A stretch of DNA of 64,000 bases from JAHDCJ01 sp039028895 (lineage in GTDB: Bacteria > Bacteroidota > Bacteroidia > Chitinophagales > Saprospiraceae): NCBI GenBank assembly GCA_039028895.1, contig JBCCHF010000002.1, positions 186,001-250,000 on the forward strand. The letters are read 5' to 3'. A program made the translations under genes and the position numbers. Shown piece by piece: positions 50,278 through 59,379 of this stretch. The notes below the pieces were generated by a model. It searched no databases. It was given only the letters and a program-made list of their open reading frames with translations, and had not been told where the DNA came from. Position 1 is the stretch's first letter, and each line of letters starts with the position of its first letter.

Positions 50278-51075
50278 CTAAGAGGTGAATTTCATTTTTG
50301 CTACTATCCTTGCAGCCAATGAAGGAAAAAAGCGTTTGATGTATACTCCCAGAGTTTCTTTTCCGCCAATATAGACTTCCAGCTTTTCACCTTTTACAGC
50401 TTTCAGCATTTTCCTTGCAAAGACATCGGTAGGTAATCCGGCCGCTGTCGTTGGATCCATCTTTCCGCTTTTAGAACCATCACCTTTAAGGGCATTGAGC
50501 GAAACATTAGTGTGTACATAACCTGGACAAACCAAAGTGACCTTAATGTTATAGGGTGTCAATTCCGCCCTCAATCCGTCAAAAAATCCATGGAGGGCAT
50601 GCTTTGAGGCAGCATATGTGGTTCTGAGCGGGGTACTCACTTTTCCTGTAACGCTGCTAATCACTACAAAATGACCGGCCTTTTTTTCTATCCAGCCTGG
50701 TAATAATGCTTTTGTCAGGACTATTGTACCATAATAGTTGACATCCATTATCTTTTTGTCAACATCCAGGGAAGTGTTGACAGCGAGAGACCTTTGACTG
50801 ATCCCACCGTTATGCACCATGTAATCAATTTTGCCAAAACACTTCAAAGCTTCATCGGCCTTTGCGGGTAAACCCTCATGGTCAGAAAGGTCAAGCGGGA
50901 TACAAAATATATTTGTGCCGTCTCCCGAACAATTAGCCTTTACACGTTCGAGTTCATCAAGTCGTCGAGCTGAGAGTATAAGTTTTGCGCCCTCTTTGGA
51001 AAAAGCATAAGCCAGACCCTCTCCTATCCCGGAAGAGGCCCCTGTAATCCAGACTATTTTGTTATCGAAACTCAT
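50278..51075 (-). CDS. SDR family oxidoreductase
   Basis: 265 residues: Rossmann motif TGASSGIGEG near the N-terminus, NGG motif (VHNGGISQ), catalytic Ser in ISSVTGK and YAASK (Tyr/Lys pair). NAD(P)-dependent short-chain dehydrogenase of the DHRS7-like group; substrate unknown. Its start codon overlaps the stop of the DEAD-box helicase gene by 4 nt, so they are translated as one operon. Confidence 0.92.
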   Translation of the reverse strand: MSFDNKIVWITGASSGIGEGLAYAFSKEGAKLILSARRLDELERVKANCSGDGTNIFCIPLDLSDHEGLPAKADEALKCFGKIDYMVHNGGISQRSLAVNTSLDVDKKIMDVNYYGTIVLTKALLPGWIEKKAGHFVVISSVTGKVSTPLRTTYAASKHALHGFFDGLRAELTPYNIKVTLVCPGYVHTNVSLNALKGDGSKSGKMDPTTAAGLPTDVFARKMLKAVKGEKLEVYIGGKETLGVYIKRFFPSLAARIVAKMKFTS

Positions 51076-52322
51076 TTGCGTTTACCTCTTGGTTTGCGAT
51101 TACCCCGATTTTTATGACGGAAATTCCTGCGTTTTCCGCCTTTACCTTTTTTACCGGGATTATATTTTGGTGATTCTCCAATTTCGGGAGGCGTTGGCAT
51201 TTTACGAACTTCCATTTCGATCAACTGCTCAATACTGTAGAATCGGCGTTGGTCTTTGGGACTAATAAAAGTCACTGCTACACCAGTTGATGCTGCCCTG
51301 GCAGTCCTTCCAACCCGGTGGACATAGTCTTCTGCATCAGAAGGTACATCAAAATTAATGACCAAACTGATGTCTTTTATATCAATTCCCCTTGAAAGAA
51401 TATCAGTGGCAACCAGGATCTGAACTCTTCTGCTTTTAAACTCTCGTAATACCGTTTCCCTTTGCTTTTGTTCGAGATCGGAAGAGATGCCTTCCGCTTG
51501 AAAACCGTTCTTCCTTAAAGCTCTGACAATGCTGTTAACAGCTTTTCGTGTAGAAGAAAAGATCAGAATGCTGGGATAGCTTGATTTTCCTTTAATGAGA
51601 TGACAAACCAGGTCAATCTTGTTTTCATCATAAACCATGTACGCAGCCTGTAAAACCCCTGCAGCAGGTTTACTTATTGCAAGATTTATCTGCTCTGGAT
51701 TGACCAGTATCTTCTTGGCAAGAGTTCGGATTGTTGGTGGCATTGTTGCCGAAAACAATAGGTTTTGTCGTTCCTTTGGCAAATAATTGATGATTTTAAC
51801 GATATCATCCAGAAACCCCATATCCAGCATACGATCAGCCTCATCGAGGATCAAGTGACTGACTTTGGAAAGATCGACATAATCCATATTTAAATGGGAG
51901 ATGAATCTACCCGGGGTGGCAACTACAATATCAACGCCTTCTACCAGTGCTTTTTTCTGTTGTTCCCATGACATACCATCCCCTCCTCCATATATCGGTA
52001 GTGAACTTACATTTATAAAATAGGCAAAACCTTCAACAGCTTGATCAATCTGTAATGCCAGTTCCCTGGTTGGAACAATAATAACAGCATTGATAGTTGA
52101 TTCGTTATCATTCTGACTGTAAATCTTGTCGAGTATTGGTAAGAGGAAAGCTGCCGTTTTGCCTGTTCCTGTTTGTGCGCATGCGATCAGATCCTTTCCC
52201 TCAAGAATAACAGGGATCGCTTCTTCTTGGATGGGTGTGGGTTTTTGAAAGCCCATGGCATCGAGACCATCCAGCAGGTCTTCATTGAAACTGAAGTCCT
52301 CAAATGTCTTATTTTCTTCCAT
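51072..52322 (-). CDS. DEAD-box ATP-dependent RNA helicase
   Basis: 416 residues with the full motif set: Q motif (FQKPTPIQ), AQTGTGKT, PTRELALQ, TPGR, DEAD (LDEADRMLD), SAT, RGID and HRVGRTAR. The basic tail (GKKGKGGKRRNFRHKNRG) probably binds RNA. It resembles RhlE-type helicases used in ribosome assembly or RNA decay and cold adaptation. Overlaps the downstream SDR gene by 4 nt. Confidence 0.95.
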   Translation of the reverse strand: MEENKTFEDFSFNEDLLDGLDAMGFQKPTPIQEEAIPVILEGKDLIACAQTGTGKTAAFLLPILDKIYSQNDNESTINAVIIVPTRELALQIDQAVEGFAYFINVSSLPIYGGGDGMSWEQQKKALVEGVDIVVATPGRFISHLNMDYVDLSKVSHLILDEADRMLDMGFLDDIVKIINYLPKERQNLLFSATMPPTIRTLAKKILVNPEQINLAISKPAAGVLQAAYMVYDENKIDLVCHLIKGKSSYPSILIFSSTRKAVNSIVRALRKNGFQAEGISSDLEQKQRETVLREFKSRRVQILVATDILSRGIDIKDISLVINFDVPSDAEDYVHRVGRTARAASTGVAVTFISPKDQRRFYSIEQLIEMEVRKMPTPPEIGESPKYNPGKKGKGGKRRNFRHKNRGNRKPRGKRK

Positions 52323-52405
52323 TTCGGGGATGAAGCTAATAAATTGTTTTGTAATTTTGGCGCTCTTTCGGTAGTGCGGCCTATTTATATATAAAAAATT
52401 GAACC

Positions 52406-52849
52406 ATGCGGAATTTCTTTATTCTAATCGTTGGATTCTGTTTTCTAGCAAGTGGATGCAGCAAAGATCAATTTGCGGAGGATTTGCTTTTGATCCAGGA
52501 TTTCCTTTCGGACAACAATCTTACGGCACAATCAACTGCTTCCGGATTGCATTATATTATACATAATCAAGGTACAGGTGGTAGTCCTTCCATCACATCA
52601 GAAGTTACTGTTCTGTATACAGGCTCATTCCTTGACGGTACTGTTTTCGATCAAACCAACGGTACTCCGGTAACCTTCGATCTTGCTTTTCTTATTCCTG
52701 GGTGGATCGAGGGGCTGCAATTACTGGAAAAAAATGGTCAGGCGACCTTACTCATTCCTTCCGAGTTAGGTTATGGATCGAATCCTCCTCCTGGATTTCC
52801 TAAAAATGCGGTACTCCTTTTTGATATTACTCTTGTCAATTGGAATTAA
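52406..52849 (+). CDS. FKBP-type peptidyl-prolyl isomerase lipoprotein
   Basis: 147 residues: lipoprotein signal (LASGCSKD), short spacer, then an FKBP domain (VTVLYTGSFLDGTVFDQT, FLIPGWIEGLQLLEKNG, IPSELGYG, LLFDITLVNW). It catalyses proline isomerisation and assists folding of exported proteins. Divergent from the helicase gene; 51 nt before the DUF4956 gene, with which it may be co-transcribed. Confidence 0.93.
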   Translation: MRNFFILIVGFCFLASGCSKDQFAEDLLLIQDFLSDNNLTAQSTASGLHYIIHNQGTGGSPSITSEVTVLYTGSFLDGTVFDQTNGTPVTFDLAFLIPGWIEGLQLLEKNGQATLLIPSELGYGSNPPPGFPKNAVLLFDITLVNWN

Positions 52850-52900
52850 GCATCTATTATTATTAATTTGCCGTTAAATTAAATTCTCCACGAGGTTAAC

Positions 52901-53578
52901 ATGGGTAAATTCGAACAATACTTACAGGATTTTTCAAACACAGTTGATTTTTGGGACTTCCTCGCAAATATCGTTGTTGCAGCAGTGCTGGCTACCATTT
53001 TAAGGATTTTTTACATCCGATTTGGTAACTCGGTTTCTAACCGCAGCAGGTTTGCCTCCAACTTTCTTCCCCTTGCATTGACGACAATGTTGATCATCAC
53101 AATCGTTAAATCTTCTATTGCACTTTCACTCGGTCTTGTAGGCGCCTTGTCAATCGTTCGTTTCAGGGCTGCTATTAAAGATCCCGAGGAGTTGACCTAT
53201 CTATTCCTTGTTATTGGTATCGGGTTAGCTACCGGAGCGAACCAACCTATTGCGGTTATTGTCGCGTTCACCTTCATCGTGATATTGCTTTATGTCAATA
53301 ACCTATTCAATGGCAGACGGGGTTTCAAGCGAGAAGATAAGATGTATATCAACATCAGCACTGATGTCGATGATCTCGAAAAAATAACAAACATTCTTAC
53401 AAAAACGCTCACCTATGTTGAATTGAAACGACTTGACAAAATGGCTGATGGGCTTGACCTCTCATTTATCTGTAAAGCTGATTCAATTAAGGACCTGAAC
53501 ACTTTGAAGAATGATCTGGGCGAATTATCTAAAGGAACTACTTTTTCAGTTATCGATCAACCTGACCTGATTGCATAA
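52901..53578 (+). CDS. DUF4956 membrane protein
   Basis: 225 residues: about four membrane segments (around 20-40, 50-72, 76-90, 98-130) with the conserved stretch SLGLVGALSIVRFRAAIKDPEE, then a cytosolic C-terminal alpha/beta domain (about 145-225). This is DUF4956, a family often encoded beside CotH-kinase and VTC-domain genes; both lie downstream here (56408-62939). Function unknown, perhaps a membrane partner of the VTC-domain protein. A loose promoter (ATTG-N20-TTAATTTG) precedes it. Confidence 0.88.
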   Translation: MGKFEQYLQDFSNTVDFWDFLANIVVAAVLATILRIFYIRFGNSVSNRSRFASNFLPLALTTMLIITIVKSSIALSLGLVGALSIVRFRAAIKDPEELTYLFLVIGIGLATGANQPIAVIVAFTFIVILLYVNNLFNGRRGFKREDKMYINISTDVDDLEKITNILTKTLTYVELKRLDKMADGLDLSFICKADSIKDLNTLKNDLGELSKGTTFSVIDQPDLIA

Positions 53579-53639
53579 TCCGCAAATAAGCCATTTCAAT
53601 ATTTTAAGTTAAAATCCGAAATCAAGGTCAGGGATGTAA

Positions 53640-53647
53640 TATCTTTG
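53640..53647 (+). promoter_or_regulatory. Candidate -7 box before the PQQ-type gene
   Basis: TATCTTTG matches TAnnTTTG exactly, 25 nt before the ATG at 53673. The -33 region is poor. A GGGAGGAG stretch just after it is purine-rich. Confidence 0.33.
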
Positions 53648-53672
53648 GGAGGAGTTAAACAAGCGGTTAGTC

Positions 53673-56411
53673 ATGTCAACATTTAGGATCAATATCATTT
53701 CTATTTATACTACATTATTAGGCCTGATCTTCTTTTTGGCAGGCGAAAAAAAGCTTTCGGCTCAACCGCTGCCTGAAAACTTTTTTGAGGAAACCGTACT
53801 TGATGGCCTTAACCGGGTCATTGGGATTTCCTTTGCGGAAAACGGACTTGGCTTTGTTTGGGAAAAAGAAGGACTGGTTCACGTAGTAGAAGACGAACAA
53901 ATTCTTCCACAGCCATTAATTGATATCACAGAGGAAGTTGCTGATTGGCGAGATCATGGTTTAACTGGTTTGGCGCTTGACCCTAACTTTTTGAATAATG
54001 GTTTTATCTATCTGCTGTATGCCGTTGACAGACACCATTTGTTCAATTTTGGAACACCTGATTATGATCCTGAAGTTTCCATTACCCATAAACCTTCAAT
54101 TGGCAGGATAACACGATATACCTGTGATCCAGCCACAGGTTTCCGGACCATAATCGAAAACAGCCGCAGTATTCTATTGGGCGAATCCTATGATACAGGC
54201 ATTCCAATTCTTACTGAGTCACACGGAATGGGGACAATCCTTTTCGGTGAGGATCGCACTTTATTGATTTCAGTTGGAGATGCCGGTGGTGGACTAGGCC
54301 CAGACGCAGGTGGTGATGAATTTGGTGCCTACGCTACTCAGGCACTTGCAGATGGTATCATTTCAGAAGATCAGGACGTCGGAGCTTATCGTGCGCAATA
54401 TCTTGGTTCTCTTAATGGAAAAATACTCAGGATTGACCCGGACACAGGCGAAGGAGTCAGCAGCAATCCATTTTACGATGCCGATGACCCAACTGCTCCC
54501 TGGTCCAGGATTTGGGCATTGGGATTACGGAATCCATACCGAATTATGCTCAAACCAGGAACGGGAGGCCATACGCCAGAAGAAGGTAATCCCGGTCATT
54601 TGTTTGTTGGGGATGTGGGTTTTTCAAACTGGGAAGAACTAAGCATGGTAACAACTGGAGGACAAAATTTTGGCTGGCCTATTTACGAAGGTTATTTACT
54701 GAATTGGTTATACTGGACAAATCCAGTGGCTTATAATCAAATGACGCCAAACCCCTTATTTAATAATAGCGGATGTGAAAATGAATTCTTTTCATTTAGA
54801 GATCTGCTAAAGAACATTATTGAAACAGGTTCCCCTGAATGGGTAAATCCATGTGATGAAAGCATGTACATTACCCCTGATTACCGTCAACTTCATGAGC
54901 CCCCAATAATTGTTTGGAGCAATACCTTCTGGAATCAACCTGCCAGAGCGATGGTTGGTGCTTTTGATGAAAATGGAAAATTAACACAGATTGACATTAC
55001 CGATCCGGCTTCAGGAGTTGAAGGATTTAGTTTTGAGGGATTCTCCAGCATTCCGGGGGTGTTTGCAACAGAAGAGATGTTTAACGGTACTTTTGAGAAT
55101 GCCTTGCTCAGCGCGGATTATTCCGGGTGGATCCACGCCTTTCATTTCGATGAAAATGATAATCTCATTGAAGTTAGCCCCTTTCATGAAGATCCTGGTA
55201 ATGTAATTCATATGACCTATAATGAAATAGATCAATGTCTTTATTTTGTAGCTTATCAAAACAAGGTCAAAAGAATATGCTATGGTGGCAACCCTGCCCC
55301 AATCCCGGCTTTTAGTGCTGATCCCTATTATGGTCCGTCTCCCCTTTCCGTTGACTTTTCAGCTGAAGAAACATTCGACCCTAATAGTGAGAATCTCGAC
55401 TTCAACTGGTCCTTTAGCCAGGGAGAAGCTGGAACTGGAGATGAAATTTCCAGAACATTCACAGCACCAGATGACGATCCGTTTGCAGTTGAAGTCATTT
55501 TGACCGTGACTGATGACGAAGGCGCTTCTGCTTCTATCCAGAAATTTATTTCATTAAACAATACACCACCTGAAATCGAATTCCTAAGTTTTGAGGATGG
55601 TGACTATTACTCCAATAACGGCACTACTGTTTTACCACTTATTGCTGCAGTTACTGATCTTGAACACAGTGAAAGTGAATTGTCCTACGAATGGCAGGTG
55701 TTCCTACATCATAATTCGCATTTTCATGCGGAACCAATCGATACAACCAGGCAGACTGAAGCCATCATTTCACCAACGAATTGCCAGGAAGTCTACTATT
55801 ACAGAATCAGGCTATCGGTGACAGATGCCGGAGGCCTGACTACTGTAAAAGAAGCAACCCTACTACCAGTTTGCTTCCCTCCATTCTTCGATATTCTCGA
55901 ATTTTCCGGCAAACCGGTCAACAGCAATGTGCAGCTTGACTGGTCAACCTCCTTTGAAGAAGAGGTTAGTCACTTCGAAGTTCAATGGTCGACAAACACC
56001 TTAAACTTTACACCAGTTGGACAAGTCCCGGCTGGAGATGGTAATTACCAGTTTATTCATGAAAATCCTGTAATTGGGAATAATAATTACAGGCTGAAGA
56101 TATTCCACAATGAAGGCTATTTTGAGTATTCGCCTATCATCAATGTCAAATTCTTTTCAGAAGATGACATTCTGGTTTTCCCTAATCCCGCTTCAGAAGC
56201 CATAAATATTGGCTTTCAGGATATACTTGAAGAAGCTACCTTTACTATTTATGACTATTCGGGGCGAAAAATGTATGAATCAATATGGGAAGGTACCGAA
56301 TCCGCAATATTCACAGTAAACATATCCTTTCTAAAAAATGGGGTCTACATCTATGAGGCAAAAAATGGGATAACAAGAAAACGTGGTAAACTCCTAATCA
56401 TAGATGAATGA
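53673..56411 (+). CDS. Secreted PQQ-dependent sugar dehydrogenase-like protein with PKD and T9SS domains
   Basis: 912 residues: signal peptide (about 1-31), a six-bladed propeller of the glucose/sorbosone dehydrogenase type (about 38-540; DHGLTGLALDPNFLNNGFIYLLY in two pieces, GKILRIDPDTGEG, WALGLRNPYR, FVGDVGFSNWEEL), PKD-like domains (about 550-730), another beta domain, and a T9SS sorting domain (LVFPNPASEAINI ... LLIIDE). In this family soluble PQQ enzymes oxidise sugars, but many T9SS members are adhesins; PQQ binding is not provable here. The stop overlaps the start of the first CotH gene (ATGA, 56408-56411), so translation is coupled. Confidence 0.9.
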   Translation: MSTFRINIISIYTTLLGLIFFLAGEKKLSAQPLPENFFEETVLDGLNRVIGISFAENGLGFVWEKEGLVHVVEDEQILPQPLIDITEEVADWRDHGLTGLALDPNFLNNGFIYLLYAVDRHHLFNFGTPDYDPEVSITHKPSIGRITRYTCDPATGFRTIIENSRSILLGESYDTGIPILTESHGMGTILFGEDRTLLISVGDAGGGLGPDAGGDEFGAYATQALADGIISEDQDVGAYRAQYLGSLNGKILRIDPDTGEGVSSNPFYDADDPTAPWSRIWALGLRNPYRIMLKPGTGGHTPEEGNPGHLFVGDVGFSNWEELSMVTTGGQNFGWPIYEGYLLNWLYWTNPVAYNQMTPNPLFNNSGCENEFFSFRDLLKNIIETGSPEWVNPCDESMYITPDYRQLHEPPIIVWSNTFWNQPARAMVGAFDENGKLTQIDITDPASGVEGFSFEGFSSIPGVFATEEMFNGTFENALLSADYSGWIHAFHFDENDNLIEVSPFHEDPGNVIHMTYNEIDQCLYFVAYQNKVKRICYGGNPAPIPAFSADPYYGPSPLSVDFSAEETFDPNSENLDFNWSFSQGEAGTGDEISRTFTAPDDDPFAVEVILTVTDDEGASASIQKFISLNNTPPEIEFLSFEDGDYYSNNGTTVLPLIAAVTDLEHSESELSYEWQVFLHHNSHFHAEPIDTTRQTEAIISPTNCQEVYYYRIRLSVTDAGGLTTVKEATLLPVCFPPFFDILEFSGKPVNSNVQLDWSTSFEEEVSHFEVQWSTNTLNFTPVGQVPAGDGNYQFIHENPVIGNNNYRLKIFHNEGYFEYSPIINVKFFSEDDILVFPNPASEAINIGFQDILEEATFTIYDYSGRKMYESIWEGTESAIFTVNISFLKNGVYIYEAKNGITRKRGKLLIIDE

Positions 56412-59329
56412 TTATTAGAGACAAAAATAATGCTGGTGCTCTTATCTCCAAGGTCAACCGATCTGTAATAGGTCTTTTGATCGTACTCTTTATCGCGGTT
56501 TTGGGAATCTGGTATTTTGGGCCGTTTATTCCTGATAATGGCACCGTTTACTATTGCAGTGCTGAGAATGTCAGGGGGCTTCATTTTGTCACTAAAGGTC
56601 ATTTCTTCGAAGGCTCCAAAACCCAAAGCAGCGAAAAAGCTTTTAAAGGAAGATACTCTTGCAAGCTCGACACTAATTTCCTTTACGGAATGACTTACAG
56701 GCTTAAAGACTTTACTCCTGGTGAGGCCATTAAAGCCTCCGTATACCGTTTCCGGGAAGGGAAAACACCAGGAAGTATTGTAGCTTCTGGTAAGGACTTT
56801 TACATTTCAGAGCCCAAAGCCAAAATACGTTATCAAAGTGGGTGGGAATTAGTTGAATTGTATTTCAATATCCCTCTGCACCTCGAACAGGAAGAAATAT
56901 CCATATATGTGTACAATCCGCCTCATGGTGAAGTCATTTATTATGATGAATTCCGAATAGAGCGATTAGGCCTTCAGCCCTTGGGTGCCAATAACACCTT
57001 CGTTCCTCTCGAGGTAAATCTTGACCTGACAGACAATGCATTCAGGAAACTGGAATTAAAGCGCGAAGAAGCCTATCGTAAAGGGATGCTCATCTCAAGT
57101 GATGAGGATTGGGTCAGTGGAAGAATCCAAAACGGTGATGACATTTCAAAAGTAAGTTTGAGACTAAAAGGAGACTGGCTTGATCACCTGAAAGGCGACA
57201 AATGGTCGTTCAGAGTAAAAGTAAAAGACCCGCACTCATGGAATCGGATGAAGACGATCTCCTTTCAAAATCCCAGGACCAGGTCATACCTGAGAGAATG
57301 GGTGTTCCATCAATTTTTGCTGCAGGAGGATATCCTGACCCCCAGATACGATTTCGTTTCTCTAAAACTAGGCAGGAAAGATCTTGGTGTTTATGCCTAT
57401 GAAGAGCATTTTGAAAAGCAGATCCCAGAATACAATAATCGCCGTGAAGGTCCGATAATTCGTTTTGTGGAAGATGGTTTCTGGCTTACAGTTCAACGTG
57501 AATTCGAGATCCACAATAAATGGAAGTTCAACGATCAAAAAATAAAAACCCTTAACGCTGCTGAGATCACACCTTTTAAAGAAGGTAAAACCAGTGAATC
57601 AGAAACCCTATCCGCTCAATTCAGGATCGCACAGTCCCTTATGGAAGATTTCCGCAGGAACACCAGGCCGGTTGAAGAAATATTTGATATTCAACGCCTA
57701 GCAAAGTACTACGCACTCGTCGATGTTAACCGAGCCTATCACGGCCTGACGTGGATCAACCAACGGATGTATTTCAATCCCGTTACCGGGAAACTAGAAC
57801 CTGTTGGATTTGATGGATTTGGAGAACAAAAACCAAGTTATCCGCCTGGCAGGTTTATCGCAGAAATTGTATATGCCCGAGAACCCGGATTCAAAGACGA
57901 CGAAGCTTATTATCACCTCTTTTATGATGAAGCTTTTATTGAAGCCTATTTGGCTAACCTATATGCCTTTTCAGAAGTTGCATATAGTGAAGCTTTCCTG
58001 ACCAAAAATTTCAATGGGATCTCAGAGCGAGAGAAATTTATCCAGACCGAGTTTCCAAACTATACTTTTGACTGGGAATTTATTAGCGAACATGTCAGGA
58101 CGATACGACAACGTTTTCTACCCTACAATAATGTAGACCTGATAGTCAAGTCTGGGAAAAAAGAAAATGGTCAACAATCGCTTAGTGTTACCAATTTCCA
58201 TTTCTTGCCGATCAGGGTTATTGGCTTTGGAGATAGTCCGAAAGATATGGATGTCAACCTGGAAAACTCTAACCTGCTTTTCCCAAATACCTACAAGGGA
58301 GTCCCAAAGTATACTGAAATCAATGCACCGGCTTCCGCCAAAGTTGCTTTTTTCAAAATGCCGGGTCTTGACTCAATTTTTCATTCTACCATTTCTAAAT
58401 GGGACAGGCCTGATGCTGAGACCCCAGCTCAAGAGCTCTTCAGTCAGTTAAGGCTACCAAAAGGCGATGCGGTATTCATGGAAAATGACTCGCAAATCGT
58501 TTTTTCAGCTGGTAATCATACCATTACATCTGATATTATCATTCCGGAAGGATATACCGTTGCTTTTGAAGGAGGCACCAATATGGACTTTATCAATAAA
58601 GCCAAATTTATCTCCAGGTCGCCCGTTTTTATGGGAGGAACAGAGGCTAACCCGATAAAAATCTCTTCTTCAGATGGTACAGCAAATGGATTCACAGTGC
58701 TGCAGGCCAATAAAAGATCCAGATTGCGATATGTCCATTTTGACAAGTTTAATACACTTAATGACCGGGGTTGGATGCTGACCGGGGCAGTCAATTTTTA
58801 CGAATCAGATGTGGATATTTCCTACTCACATTTTACAAATAATGGCTGCGAAGATGGCCTAAATATCATCCGATCGGATTTTCTGCTCAAAGATGCGATC
58901 ATCGCTAACACTTTTTCAGATGGTTTCGATGCTGATTTTTGTACTGGAATCATACAAGATACTTATTTCAACAACACAGGTAATGATGGTATGGATATGT
59001 CAGGCTCCGTTATTACGGTGATAGATTGCATTGTTGAAAATGCTGGAGACAAAGGTATATCCGTTGGAGAGCACGCCAATGTTGAGGTAAAATTCGTAAA
59101 AGTCGATGGTGCAGTTATCGGGGTAGCTTCCAAAGACCTTTCCATGCTGAATATTGACACAATAAGTTTGGTCAATTGTCAACAAGGGATCGCAGCCTAC
59201 CAGAAGAAGCCGGAATTCGGTGGCGGAAAGATTGAGATCAGTCGATATTCAGCAGAGAATGTTAAATTCCTGCACCGGATTGAACAAGGATCAGAATTGA
59301 TCTTGAAAGACAGAAGAATTAAGGAATAA
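56408..59329 (+). CDS. Membrane-anchored CotH-like kinase with beta-helix domain, copy 1
   Basis: 973 residues. An N-terminal membrane helix (about 19-40), a galactose-binding-like beta-sandwich (about 45-185; ending VIYYDEFRIERL), a CotH-like kinase domain (about 200-590; RLKGDWLDHLKGDKWSFRV, DLGVYAYEEHFEKQ, and the metal-site-like KLEPVGFDGFG), and a C-terminal right-handed beta-helix (about 700-965) with acidic rungs: CEDGLNIIRSD, SDGFDADFC, TGNDGMDMSGSV, AGDKGISVGE. CotH proteins are atypical kinases that phosphorylate secreted proteins. The anchor places the rest outside the inner membrane. Translationally coupled to the PQQ-like gene; a paralogue follows after 50 nt. Confidence 0.85.
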   Translation: MIIRDKNNAGALISKVNRSVIGLLIVLFIAVLGIWYFGPFIPDNGTVYYCSAENVRGLHFVTKGHFFEGSKTQSSEKAFKGRYSCKLDTNFLYGMTYRLKDFTPGEAIKASVYRFREGKTPGSIVASGKDFYISEPKAKIRYQSGWELVELYFNIPLHLEQEEISIYVYNPPHGEVIYYDEFRIERLGLQPLGANNTFVPLEVNLDLTDNAFRKLELKREEAYRKGMLISSDEDWVSGRIQNGDDISKVSLRLKGDWLDHLKGDKWSFRVKVKDPHSWNRMKTISFQNPRTRSYLREWVFHQFLLQEDILTPRYDFVSLKLGRKDLGVYAYEEHFEKQIPEYNNRREGPIIRFVEDGFWLTVQREFEIHNKWKFNDQKIKTLNAAEITPFKEGKTSESETLSAQFRIAQSLMEDFRRNTRPVEEIFDIQRLAKYYALVDVNRAYHGLTWINQRMYFNPVTGKLEPVGFDGFGEQKPSYPPGRFIAEIVYAREPGFKDDEAYYHLFYDEAFIEAYLANLYAFSEVAYSEAFLTKNFNGISEREKFIQTEFPNYTFDWEFISEHVRTIRQRFLPYNNVDLIVKSGKKENGQQSLSVTNFHFLPIRVIGFGDSPKDMDVNLENSNLLFPNTYKGVPKYTEINAPASAKVAFFKMPGLDSIFHSTISKWDRPDAETPAQELFSQLRLPKGDAVFMENDSQIVFSAGNHTITSDIIIPEGYTVAFEGGTNMDFINKAKFISRSPVFMGGTEANPIKISSSDGTANGFTVLQANKRSRLRYVHFDKFNTLNDRGWMLTGAVNFYESDVDISYSHFTNNGCEDGLNIIRSDFLLKDAIIANTFSDGFDADFCTGIIQDTYFNNTGNDGMDMSGSVITVIDCIVENAGDKGISVGEHANVEVKFVKVDGAVIGVASKDLSMLNIDTISLVNCQQGIAAYQKKPEFGGGKIEISRYSAENVKFLHRIEQGSELILKDRRIKE

Positions 59330-59379
59330 CAATTCGTAAACGCCATAGATTTAACCCAACTGGCTTTTAATTTCATTTA

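Noticed and set aside
52340..52370. TTGGCGCTCTTTCGGT before the FKBP gene as a sigma-54 promoter
   Set aside because: The -12 position reads GT and several consensus bases are missing.
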